64,000 nucleotides of DNA from Cheilinus undulatus (taxonomy: Eukaryota > Chordata > Actinopteri > Labriformes > Labridae): contig NC_054867.1 of NCBI RefSeq assembly GCF_018320785.1, positions 30,693,855 to 30,757,854 on the forward strand, in the 5' to 3' direction. The position numbers and the translations under genes are program-made. Shown here piece after piece: positions 28,761 through 39,603 of this stretch (positions within the stretch are counted from its first letter, which is position 1; each line of letters begins with the position of its first letter). The notes under the pieces are model-generated. The model had not been told where the DNA came from. It was given only the letters and a program-made list of their open reading frames with translations, and did no database searches.

Positions 28761-29439
28761 GAGGGAAGTGAGGGGGTGGGGAGAGGATAACAATACACTA
28801 TTACACAAACATTAAAAATTACACCCTATAAATGCAGCACATCTGGAATATTTATCATACTAATTCTTTAGCCTATTAGCATAAGCTATTATTTAATTGA
28901 TACCAGGAATGATTATTTTTTCCCATGCCCCTACCCTTGAAATAAAAATGCTCAAATATTATGATTTGAGAGTGGACCCTTTCTGTAATTTGATTAGACA
29001 AATGTTTTGGTAGGCCCTATTGCAGAACTCCAGTGATGGAGAGTTACAACTATTTTTAGTACTTAATTAACCTTAATTTGTTGTACCATGGCTGCATATA
29101 ACCAGCTTTGGGGCTTATGGGCAAGACAGGGTGTCTGGGCTCCTGGGGGAGTTGAGGAAAATCATGGTCTATTTTAAAGCCAATCTGTGATAACATATTT
29201 CATAATGACTCTGAATAATTACCACTATTAGAAAAAAAGATTTGTATTTCTTTATGATGTAGTAAGATGAAGCCTTTTTCAAATGTAAACCCCTTTTCTT
29301 GAAACAGAGCTACTTTTTTTTGCCATGTTTACAATGTGGGTGGGGGAATTGACTAAGCCATCTGGAAACCAATGTTAGACTTCATAGCCACACCATGATG
29401 TAAACAAATAATTTCAGTAAAGCAGATAATAAAGTAGAA

Positions 29440-29870
29440 GGAACTGAAGTAACTTTATTACAAAATCATTACATAATTGCGAAAGGAGGAAAAAAGGGGG
29501 GAAATTGGCAAAATTGGTTAATAGTGACTGAAGTTGGTAAAATGATGGGGAGAAAGGTTGTAGGGTGGCAGAAGTAGGTATAAAGTAGCAGAAAGGATTT
29601 AAGAAAGGCAACAGGGTTATAAATTAGTGGAAAATTGTGAAACACTATTGAAAAGTGGGAATAATCGGAAAAAGGTGCTGACAATGGGCAGAAAGTAGTA
29701 AAAATGGGTTAAGAGTGGCAAAAAAGTGACAAAAAATGGGCAGCTAAAGTGATGTAAAAGGGTAAAAGTAGCAATTCATGGTTAAATGATGCAAAAAGGG
29801 TTAAATGTGGAAAAAATTGAAAAAAATTGATGGAAACAGTGATGTAAAAGGGTTAAAAGTGGCTCGAATA
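29440..29870. repeat. Degenerate purine-rich tandem repeat
   Basis: Units of roughly 15-25 bp vary on the theme GTGGCAAAAAGGGTTAAAA. TGATGTAAAAGGGTTAAAAG-type words recur at about 29750 and 29840. One strand is nearly all purine. Reverse-strand open frames here are a by-product of composition. Confidence 0.65.
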
Positions 29871-29914
29871 ATAGCTTAGCAATAATAGTTTAAACACATT
29901 TCAAGCAAGGACAC

Positions 29915-30045
29915 CAGCACCAATGCTACTGATCCAACACACATGCATTGATACAATCAATAAACCACAATTGGGGACAGCCCATTTACTGGGGTTTTCA
30001 GGGGCCCAGTCCACTATGTGAGCATGCCTGCCCTGAACCCAAATC
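29915..30045. repeat. Unclassified dispersed repeat, copy A
   Basis: CAATGCTACTGATCCAACAC and, further on, GGGGCCCAG are matched in the same order at 51645-51735. The two copies share spacing of about 80 bp between these blocks. I do not know the family. Confidence 0.5.
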
Positions 30046-30699
30046 AGCTTAAAGCTCCTATGAGGACCTGGCAGCTTATGTTGATTTAGCGCCCCCTGTG
30101 GACAAAGTGATGCATCTTATCTCTCTGCTGATTGGATCCTGTAGCCACTCGTGTAAGTTGTATTTTCTTAATAGAAACTGAATCCTACTTTCTTTTAGCA
30201 GCCAAACTTTTCTCTAATACCAATGTAAAATAGAAAATGATTTTTGTTCACCTTGCTCATCTAACACCTACCTTACAGCAGTGTTTTTAAACAAGTTATA
30301 AAAAGCAACCATAAAAAATTGAAGCTATATGACAATTGTTTTGTTTGCTCTGGCAGGCCATTAAGAAATGTGCATCAAGGTTATTTAGTTTCAAAAACTG
30401 TTAATATTTTATCATGGCTCTGATCTTATTCAACCATTATCATTTTATGTTTAAACCATCTTTGAATGTGATGTATCAAAATGCTTCATTCTAAAACAGC
30501 TATATCTACTAAAGGAAATAAGGCATTAGACATGCAGTAAGTATGGTATTAGGTCTCAATATAAAGTCATGAAGCAGAACCTACTTTGATGCTGTTGTCA
30601 TTTCAAGGAATATTCTGCATCGATGCGCATGATGCTTCACTTTTTTCAATTTACATTTTGCAGCCTCATGCTACAATTGTTTGAATTAAGTTTTTCTTT

Positions 30700-31957
30700 C
30701 ATTAATCTACACTCAGTACCCCATCAGACCAAAGTAAAAACAGAATTTTACAATTTTTTGCAAATTTATTAGAAAAACAAAACCCTAAAATATCACATTG
30801 ACATAAATATTCAGACCCTTTAGTACTTAGTTGAAGCGCCTTTGTCAACGATTACAGCCTTGAGTCTTTTCAAATATGACACAAGCTTTGCACACCTTGA
30901 TTGGGGAATTTTCTGCCATTCTCTGCAAATCCTATCCAGCTCAGTCAGGTTGTATGGGGAACTGTTGGTGAGACAGACATTTTCAGGTCTCTCCAGAAAT
31001 GTTTGATAGGGTTCAACTCAGAGCTCTGGCTGTGCTACTCTAGGACATTCACTGAGTTGTCCCTAAGCCACTCCTGTGTTGTCTTGGCTGTGTGCTTAGG
31101 GTCATTGTCATGTTGGAAGGTGAACCTTCAGCTCAGTCTCAGTTCCTGAGCATTGTGGAGAAGGTTTTCACTGAGGATATCCCTGTACTTTGCTCCATTA
31201 AGCTTTCCATCAACCCTGGCCAGCCTTCCAGTCTGTGATGCTGAAAAACACCCCAACGGCATGATGCTGCCACCACCATGCTTTACTGTTGGGATGGTAT
31301 TGGGCAGGTGATGAGCAGTGCCTGGTTTCCTCCAGACATAAAGTTTATAATTGAGGTTAAACAGTTTAATCTTGAGGATCTTGTTTGTTTGTGCAGTCTG
31401 AGAGTCCTTTATGTGCTTTTATGCAAACTCCAAGTGAACTTTAGAGGCCTCCATCCAACCACTCTGGCATAAAGTCAAGATCAGTGGGGGGCTGCAGTGA
31501 TGGTTGTCCCTCAGGAACTTTAACTCATTTCCACATATGATCTCTAGAGTCAGAGTGACCCTCAGGTTCTTGGTCACCTCTCTTACCAAGGCCCTTCTCC
31601 CCAGAAAGCTCAGTTCAGCCAGGTGAAAAGATCTTGGAAGAGTCCTTGTTGCCAAACTTCCTGTCTCTGAGCTCTGCAGTTCCTTTGACCTCATGGCTTG
31701 GTTTTTGTTCTGATATGCATTGTCAACTGTGAGGCCTTCCATACAGAAGTGTGAGCCCTTCCAAATCACATCAATTTTTCATTTTTAATACATTTGTAAA
31801 CATCTTGAAACTTTGTTTTCACTTTGTCATGATGATGTATAGAGTTTAGATTAATGTGAGAAAAAATGATTTAAAGAACTGTAATATCAGGCTACAACAT
31901 GACAAAATTAAAAAAAAAAGTGAATGGGGGTCTGAATACTTTCTGAATGCACTTTAT
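30700..31957 (-). mobile_element. Tc1-like transposon copy, left end lost
   Basis: The right end, GGTCTGAATACTTTCTGAAT then GCACTTTA, is the well-known terminus of a salmonid/fish Tc1 family. The left starts inside the long inverted repeat (CTACACTCAGTACCCCATCA), so its outermost part is missing. The interior follows the family order, with GTCTTGGCTGTGTGCTTAGG and GATGCTGCCACCACCATGCT, transposase on the minus strand. The reading frame is broken many times. Confidence 0.85.
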
Positions 31958-33475
31958 ACTTTCAGAAGACCTCAACATACATCATGCCCGTTTACATGCA
32001 GTGAACATTGAGTTCATAGGGGCCTCTATATGACTTTACAACTGGGGGCAGTACTAGTTTATATTTGTGCTCCTTTAGGTTTTGGAAAGGGATGCTGTAT
32101 TTTAATATAACTACATTCATTTTACTGGTTTACTGTGCCCATACAAACTCAGAGAGTTTAAAGGGATTACTCAGTATATTGAATATTTAAAATTGAAAAA
32201 GATTAAACCACCCCAAGTTAACGGAGAATAGGGTTAGATTCACCCACTAAATTGCATTGAAATGATTGAAGTGTCTCTAATTTCTATCCAATATTATGAT
32301 CAAATAATAGGTTCTGGATATATGATTAAATCACAGCGTTCAAGGGGCAGTTGCATTATGTGTACTTTCACACTGGATATCTTAATTGCACACTTTAATT
32401 TCTTTCTAATACTGCAATATAAAATTCTGCATGAGAGAGTCAAAAATCTGGAGATGAGTTCAACTGTTGGCCAGAAAAATAATACTTTAATTTCTTAATA
32501 CAGACTGAAATAAGAAAAGGTCCTAGCGCTGCTGATAGTTTACTTCTTGACCTACAAATTATGTAAACGATTAAGACTGACGGTTTGGGGCAGAGATAGG
32601 CGGGTAGGGATAGTCTGTTCTCAGTTGGTGCAACAGTGTATTAATAACTGCAGCTCTAACTGTAATCCTGATAAGAGGCTTTCTCAACACTGCTCAGTTG
32701 CACCTCATGGAAACCACCCCAGGCAGGTTTCCATGAAAACAGCAATTCTCACATTTCTGTCTAAGCTGTTTACAAGTGATAAAAAAAGACGATAAAAAAA
32801 GACAACAATTCTTGAAAATCCATAGGCCTTTATGATCCTCTTCTGAGAATAAAAACAGGTCATAAACAAACATCTTAACGTAGTTAAGAACACTTTATGT
32901 CCCCGGAGAAAACACTGAATTTAGAAAAAGATGCGGCATTTGAAAGAAATCAAAATACTGTCCAATTTTGTGATGACTATTCAGTTAAAAAGCTGTATAT
33001 GGTTTCTTTTCTCTACTCGATGTTTCAGTGTTAACTAGTTTTAATAAAGCAAAGAAAAACAGGGGCTCCAAGAAAAAAATGTGAAGGCTTTCTTATGGTA
33101 TCCCTCATCCAACAAGAATGCAATCAGAAGTTGTGTTTGAACTGATTTATTCATGAGAATTATTTTCTTTTGTGGGAGAAAATGGGCTAAAACATGCAAA
33201 AAGGTAGATTACTCCCTTATAAGAGGTGGAAGAGGAAAAAACACTGTGGGAACAAAATATAGATAAGTTGAAAAGGACATAAAAATTATTGTGTAGAATA
33301 GTGTTCTTGCATTGTAACGCTCTAGATTAGAGCTAGCTCACGCTGACGTTTCTTGTCCCTAAAAGCTTTTCAGCGTTCCCTTTTTTAAAAAAAAAAGTCT
33401 CATATTCCCATTGTGTTTTCCTGGAGTGTGATCATGACACACTTTTTGCGTCCTGTATCTTAGGGATTCAGACCC

Positions 33476-35113
33476 TCATATGCGGAACGGATAGTCCTGC
33501 AGGTAGTGCAGCAGAGGTTTTGGGAGCGGCAGTAGGCTGGGGCAGTCTGTTGTGTGCCTGTTGATGGTGAGGCGAGTAAGATGCTGCAGAGAAGGGAAGG
33601 CGTCTGGTTTGTGAAGTGGGTGCTTCAGCTTTAGAGGCACCCCGCTGTCCTTAGCTGTGTGATTCTCTGGGTCAGGCTTGGGTTCAGGATGGCTGTCACT
33701 AGAAGAATGGCCCTGTGGTGTTTGGCCTGAGCCTGTGTAGTACTGTATGAGACTGACAACATCTGGGAAGGACTGCAGCTGAGGGAGGCTGGAGGAAATG
33801 GAATCCAGCCAGAAGGAGCCCCGGCTGTACTCAATGCGGACGCTGGTGGGTCCATAGCGGGTCTGCACTGAAAGGGCCAACATGTACCGAGGGTGACTGC
33901 TGTCTCGCATCAGAAAGGTGCCTTCAGGTTTCTGCAGGAGAGCCTCCCGAGCTTCACTTGCTGAGATGGAACCCCAGTACCAGCCTGAAATCAGACAGAG
34001 GCTGGTCAGATACTGATAAGTCAAATGCAAATGCAAGGCAGAGTACAGCAGGAATGCATATAAACCAATCAGACAGACTTGTTTATAAGCTTTATTTATC
34101 AGCTTGTGTCACCTGAAATCATTCCTTCTTTGCTGTCTAATCAGTTACCAGACCAGGTAATAGCTTTGAACAGACAACACAGACAACTGCAACTGTTAAC
34201 TAATGATTTACAGCAGAAAAGATTACATTCAGATATTTAAAAACAAATGTTGATGGTGGTTTGCTAGAGGAAAATGTAAATTTAGTCAAAGCTACAGTGG
34301 AAAAAGACAGCAGTCTCGTGTTCAGAATCTGTATATCTCAGACACGGTGGGCTACCAGTCGAGCAGCTGCTAATCTTAGCGCTTGGCTTGTGTTTATCTC
34401 CGGAGTCCTGTCATTTTTCATAGTTCATGTAGTCCTTACTGAGGGCTGAACTATCTTTGGATAACTTTCCCTTCAAGACACCAAATTCTTTAAACATAAA
34501 AATTACATCCAGTACATTTGAAGCTTTTTGGTTTGCCACAAAGGGGAAAAAATATGTCCAAATATGATTCCCATTCAAATTTTTTTTATGTAGTCTGAAA
34601 GTGATCTCATAATGTCTCTTTTTTAAGATTAGTGTCAGGTTCATGAATGTAACCATTCATGGGTTATATCACAATTACAGTATATGGAGTTAGAAATGTA
34701 TGACATCAGCAATTTAACATTAATATGGTATCAGAAAGGCATCCAGCTCATTTGCAAGTCCAGGGACCAGACTTGTCATCAGTGGAATTACAACTGTTAT
34801 CTGACCTACTTTCCCTGAAAACATGGCAGTACAATCCATCTAACAATGTAACCCTTCAAACTACATGGCAGTCTCACCTCTCCCCCAGTGTCTGCAGAAT
34901 CAACTTGACTGACACAAGCCCAGATCAAGTTGCTCTTTTTTAAATGACATGCATTTGATGTGCTGCTTTACCTGAGGTCTGTAGATACTGGAGGTTGGTG
35001 CTTATGCAGCAGAGGTCCTCTGCAGGCTCCCGGGGTGGTGGAGAAGGATGTGGGCAGCATGAACCTCCTCCTTGCTCCTCATGATGGAAAATGGTCACTG
35101 CCCGGGCAACCAT
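33476..35113 (-). CDS. cish: Cytokine-inducible SH2-containing protein (CISH)
   Basis: A feedback inhibitor of cytokine receptor signalling. It binds phosphotyrosines on receptors through its SH2 domain and acts as an adaptor for ubiquitin ligase via the SOCS box. Two coding exons are read: 34972-35113 and 33476-33984. They total 651 nt, or 216 aa (human is longer, about 258). The N-terminal part ends EPAEDLCCISTNLQYLQTSG. The SH2 domain runs from WYWGSISASEAREALLQKPE through GTFLMRDSSHP (the phosphotyrosine-binding Arg) to FPDVVSLIQYYTG. A Ser/Pro/Glu-rich linker follows. The SOCS box begins SLQHLTRLTINRHT and ends LPKPLLHYLQDYPFRI, matching the PFxL-type end of CIS. The start is the first Met after a good acceptor. 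A non-coding exon upstream (low end 35664, donor CAG|GTAGTTAG) probably supplies the 5' UTR. Confidence 0.95.
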
Positions 35114-35663
35114 CTCTGACTGACAGCAGCACTATTGACATAAAAAAACGAATGTTTGAGATTGTAACTGAAGGTTTGTCATCAGTTTTAGAGCATACAG
35201 GAATATGAAAGGGGATTAATTTAGGTACTCAGGTGCCGTTTATAAGAAAGCATTATTAAAAACACAACAATATGATGACAACAACAAAAGCTACAGGCTA
35301 CCCACAAAACACCTAACTGTGTAAAACGGACTGAATGTCAATTTCAGATATCATCTTATTTGTAGTTCGCTAGTACTAGACTAAATTTAAAAAAAAAATC
35401 ACAACAAAGAATAAAAAATGGTCTGTAATGTTTGTATCTAAAACCCAAGAGCTAGCGATCTGTCTCTAGCATAGTGCATTAAGCCTGTACACATATAAAT
35501 CCTCAGGATAATCATGCTCAACGCAATAAAAATAGAGTGAAAATACCTTAAATCAAAAGAAATCATAAGACTTGTTGTCAGTTGGAGAACCGGCCCAGTA
35601 AGAAATGATCCGTCCCAGTTACAGGCGAATATCCTCGGATGGTGGCCAAATAGAAAACATTTT

Positions 35664-35900
35664 CTCTAACTACCTGCTAAAGTGGTAGAAATTAAGAGAA
35701 ATAACTCTGGTTCTGAGCTGCCGGTGGTCTGCAGTGAGAGTGAGCTCGTTATTCAGTAAACTGCGGAGCAGAAAACAGCTCAGTTCACCTCGGACTGACG
35801 GGGCTTCCAGGAATCGATTTCCCCAGAAAGGTTTTGTGTTTCAGCGCCCGCACTGACGGACAGCCTGCTACCTTCAGCCTCACAGCGATACGTCTTCACA
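35664..35900 (-). promoter_or_regulatory. cish 5' exon and promoter with adjacent STAT sites
   Basis: TTCCAGGAA at 35805-35813 is a perfect TTCN3GAA STAT site. Five bases further lies TTCCCCAGAA (35819-35828), an N4 spaced site. Mammalian CISH is a classical STAT5 target with grouped TTCN3GAA sites in its promoter, so a role here is a fair inference. The exact transcription start is not known. Confidence 0.6.
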
Positions 35901-36089
35901 CAGCATCAACACACGCCACTTCCTGTACAGTTTTCAAAATAAGGTGATGATGGTTATGGCGTTGATAGTGGCCTACAGATGATTCATACACTGGATACGA
36001 AAAGTGAAACACTTTTTTGACAACCCAGTCTTAACCAAACAACACTATGAATAATGAGCTTTTGAAGTTGTAAAGTTTTTGTGAATTAA

Positions 36090-36260
36090 TTTCCCTTTAT
36101 TTGATAGGCAGGAGGATAATTGGAAATTGAGGAAAAAATGGGGAATGACATGCTGTAAAGGAGCCGCAGGATGGCCTTGAACCAGGCTGCCTGTTTGAGA
36201 GGGGTCTGGCTTTGGACCACAGATCTCAGATCTCTTCCAGACCACAACCAGGGTTGCCAG
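36090..36260. repeat. Dispersed repeat fragment (SINE-like)
   Basis: GGGGAATGACATGCTGTAAAGG is followed by a GAACC-type motif (CCTTGAACCAGGCTGCC). This resembles a common fish repeat carrying GGGAATGACATGCAGCAAAG. A related fragment lies at 62965-63020. I cannot place it in a named family. Confidence 0.4.
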
Positions 36261-36859
36261 GTCTGTGGTTTTCCAACAGAATAGGCTACTTTTTACATAC
36301 TGCCGCGGGCAGGTTTTTTGTCCGCTGGTTGAGCAGACCCATTTTTGATGTCTTGTGTATGTGTATTTGACATCCAAAGCAGGAAACACTACCATATTTC
36401 CCTTAAAATACAACTAAATCAACCAGCAGAGAAGCAGGAAAACATAGAACATGGCACACAACCAAAGATCCACTGTGTCACACTGGCACATAGACATACA
36501 CGTCACACACAAAAGCAGCACACCTTCACCCACACAAGCAAGTGGTGTGGCAAGAGGTTTCACTGGCTTATGTTAAATTTCAGCGGTGGGCTTGGTTTTG
36601 GGCTAGTTTTGGGCTATAGTTTTTATCGGCCATTGGGCTAGATTTGTCACCCACTCCTGGCAACCCTGACCGCAACTGTGTTGTTTTATTTTTATTTTTT
36701 TAAATTCAACTTTATTCATTCATTTCAATAAAGTCTGAAATAAGTACATTTAAAAGGTTACGGACTAAAATGCACTTCATAAATAAGACAGAAAAAGGTC
36801 AAATGTCTCAACCAGGACAAAATAAAGCATAAACCCGTTTAAAAGTGGTTACCCAAAAG

Positions 36860-37215
36860 GTGGCTTGCTTTAACTGCATTAGCTTTAGCTTAAGCTATCA
36901 TAGCTTCACTAGTTACATAGATTATGTCAAAACACAAGCCAAAGTTGGTACGTTAGCTAAAGCTAACAAAACAAGAGCGAGCATCCATTAGCATTACTAC
37001 TTCTGGCTTTAGCATAACATAATCAAACATTGTCAACATAGCTTTTTTTGCTCCAGCTTTAGCTACATTAGTTATGTAGATTACCTACATTGCCAATGTA
37101 GCTTTGCTAGCTTTAGATTAAGCCACTTTATTGATGTAGCTATACATAGCTAACTTAACTTTGTTTGCTTTAGGTACATTAGCTTTAGATACCTATGTTA
37201 TTCACTTTGCTTCAT
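36860..37215. repeat. Degenerate TTAGCT/TAGCTA repeat
   Basis: The words TTAGCT, TAGCTT and ACATTAG recur at irregular spacing over about 350 bp (for example GCATTAGCTTTAGCTTAAGC). No exact unit length is kept. It looks like an old, eroded short tandem repeat. Confidence 0.55.
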
Positions 37216-37928
37216 TCGTTTCATTCGCTTAAGCCCTTCCTATGTTTGCTTCAGTAGAGTGTTTTCATGGTGGGCAAGCTTTTATCCCATATGCAAACTC
37301 AGCTTTATTAAACATTTCATAACCAGGGTTTCCAGGTCAGCTTTTTGGTTTTTAACGTTTGGTACCGTAACCCTTACCTTTATCCCTCACCCTAACTGTA
37401 ACCTGAAATGTACTCCAATTTAGGTTTTTAAAGATTTAGTGTGAATTTCAGCTCTGACAGAGTTTGAACTCGTTTTTAATTAAAATTGTTAAAATCAGCC
37501 TTATCACTCATCATTTTGCTCCAGCCCTTGTATGTAAGCATACAGCCTCTTATGTTGAAAGAAAACAGTAGTACTTCCGGTACTGTCTGTGTGACACCTC
37601 GGTGTCTTGATATGACCGCAGTAGTGCGTCTAATGCCCTGTTTTCAACCAATGGAAACAAGGAGTTTAGACCTATACTTTTTTTTAGTTATATGGTTTAA
37701 CGGCTTCATGATCATTAAATAGTAATAATAGGCTATGTGGTTTCACGTACACACGTGACTGTAGGCTACACGTGTAATGGGTACAGCTTTTGAAGATCAT
37801 CATGTCAAGCCACACGGCGAACTTCTCTCTCTATCGCTCTGAGAAACACGTTTTCAATGTGGGATTATATTTCGTTAAATCAACAACTGATGAAAAACCA
37901 CCTGTGCAGCACAAATAGTTCACTCATA

Positions 37929-38151
37929 TTCCTGGAAAATGTACTGAACTGGGTCATGTCAGAAGTCAGTATTTCTTCACAAAGTCAAAGTTCATCATCA
38001 ACACCCAACCCACAGATTCCATGTAGAAAGATAATAACCATTTAAAACCTACAAGTACGCCTTGAACCGTGTTTCCAAGAAAGCGTGTTCACATCAGCCG
38101 TGCGGTTTAAAAGAGCGGCTGAGGGCTTCTGGGTAGAGAGGCTTCCTGGAA
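37929..38151. promoter_or_regulatory. Cluster of three TTCN3GAA STAT-type sites
   Basis: Perfect palindromic-type sites are TTCCTGGAA at 37929-37937, TTCCAAGAA at 38073-38081 and TTCCTGGAA at 38143-38151. Two have identical cores. They lie about 2.1-2.3 kb upstream of the cish promoter and just beyond the likely twf2 poly(A) site. Use as a STAT5 enhancer for cish is inference. Confidence 0.5.
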
Positions 38152-38289
38152 AACACACACAACAAAGTGACCTCCACTGCTCAGCCCTGATCCCTGCTGC
38201 TGCGGCTGCTGCCTGCATGACTACACAATATCACGCACATAGTGGCAGGCAAAAATAAGGATGCAAGACCAGTAACATAAAGAAAATCT

Positions 38290-39603
38290 TTTATTGTGGG
38301 TTTTTGTAAAACAACGACCTTCTGCTGACTGCAGTCAAACCTGGACATGATGACTAGAGAAGGCAACTGTACAGGTGAAGAGCATGTGTTTGCATGTGAT
38401 AAAAATGGAACCATAGGGAAAGTATAGACAGCCTCTACAAGGGAATATAAAGGGGAACCCATCTCTAGATGAAATGTCATAACTATTCACCAACCAGTGA
38501 CTGTGAGAAACAAAGAAAGTGAAGGTGCCAGGAACTTCACAAGTACTTGGTGTAATTAAAAAATAGAAATAAACATCCATGTACAATGAAACATATAACA
38601 TCCAATATTATCTCATTTCAGCTTGTTGCCAGGCTTAAGTAGGGAGAATGCCTAGAGTTTTTCATTAAAACAATCAACAATGATGCTGTGTGCAAGAATA
38701 ATACTCAGTTTAAATCCATACCAGAGACTGTTCAAGCCTCAGCCTTTTTCTAAATTAAACTCCAAAAATTCCTCAAGGCAAACGAATATTGTGTCTATGA
38801 TATAAACATTTGAATGACATGTTTTGTAGAGAAAGTAGTGTAGTTCTGAAACACACATTATATCTTTTAATGTGATATAATGCTTGTTTTTTTTATTTGT
38901 TTGAGTATTGTTTTCAATTATTCAATTCACCTAATGGTAAAAAGCGCAGATAGTGATTAACAGATAATGGGCAATACACAGATAGCCTTTAAATGTGATA
39001 CCAAAACATTAAACTTTTTGACATCTATAACAGATTTTGTTTTCAATTAAGTTCAAACTTGGTCAAATCTCTTCATATAGACACACTGTTGTGGTTGCTC
39101 CTGTTACAGACACATTATTACTTGCCTCTGCTAAAGAAACAAGTCCAGCTTGTTATCCAGCTATTTCCCTGCAACTTTGCTATGTGCACTTGCACTATTA
39201 TTATTATTTTTAAGACGCTATAAATGATTTAATGTTGGACTTTTAGGTTGCTGTTTTTTGTTCTTTGGACACAGCCATGTCATCTGTTAAGAGAAGATAT
39301 GTCTTTGTATCAGTGAACAATCAAAGTCAAACTCACACTATATCTCTCTTGGGTTAAAAAGTAGTTCCTGAGTTGTATTTGGGATTATTATTATATTTAT
39401 CTCACCTACATTTAGCAGCCCTTTACCTGGAGGATAAAATATGAATTCTGCTTTATGTTGGATGTATTTTTGTTCAGTTTTCAGAGTGAAATATCTGCAC
39501 CTAGCATGAAAAAATGAGAAGTTAACCAGTAAAACAAGTCAATTCATAGATATTGTGTTGTGTTGTGTGTGTTTGCATATGATTCCTAATGTGTGTGTAG
39601 TAT
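38290..39603 (-). other. Probable twf2 3' UTR
   Basis: TTTATT at 38290-38295 gives a minus-strand AATAAA about 1.3 kb past the twf2 stop. Several other AATAAA-like words lie between, so the end is uncertain. I recognise no gene in the interval. Confidence 0.4.

Larger units (their letters stand above)
28761..33475. other. Intergenic between rhoA promoter and cish 3' end
   Basis: No host gene is seen. It holds a degenerate purine-rich tandem array (29440-29870), an unclassified dispersed repeat (29915-30045), and a Tc1 copy (30700-31957). The stretch from 32000 to 33140 shows nothing I can name. The last part is probably the cish 3' UTR; TTTATT at 33146-33151 is a candidate minus-strand poly(A) signal. 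Confidence 0.5.
35950..38289. other. Intergenic between cish promoter and twf2 3' end
   Basis: No gene is recognised. It holds a SINE- or tRNA-like dispersed repeat fragment (36090-36260), a TTAGCT-rich stretch (36860-37215), and a group of STAT-type sites (37929-38151). Open frames in this stretch have no family likeness. Confidence 0.5.

Noticed and set aside
29414-29684. Overlapping minus-strand frames rich in Phe, Ser and Pro
   Set aside because: They come from the composition of the purine-rich tandem repeat and have no domain or start context.
36090-36260. tRNA gene from the GAACC-like motif
   Set aside because: No cloverleaf or paired A and B boxes could be drawn; it fits a dispersed repeat fragment better.
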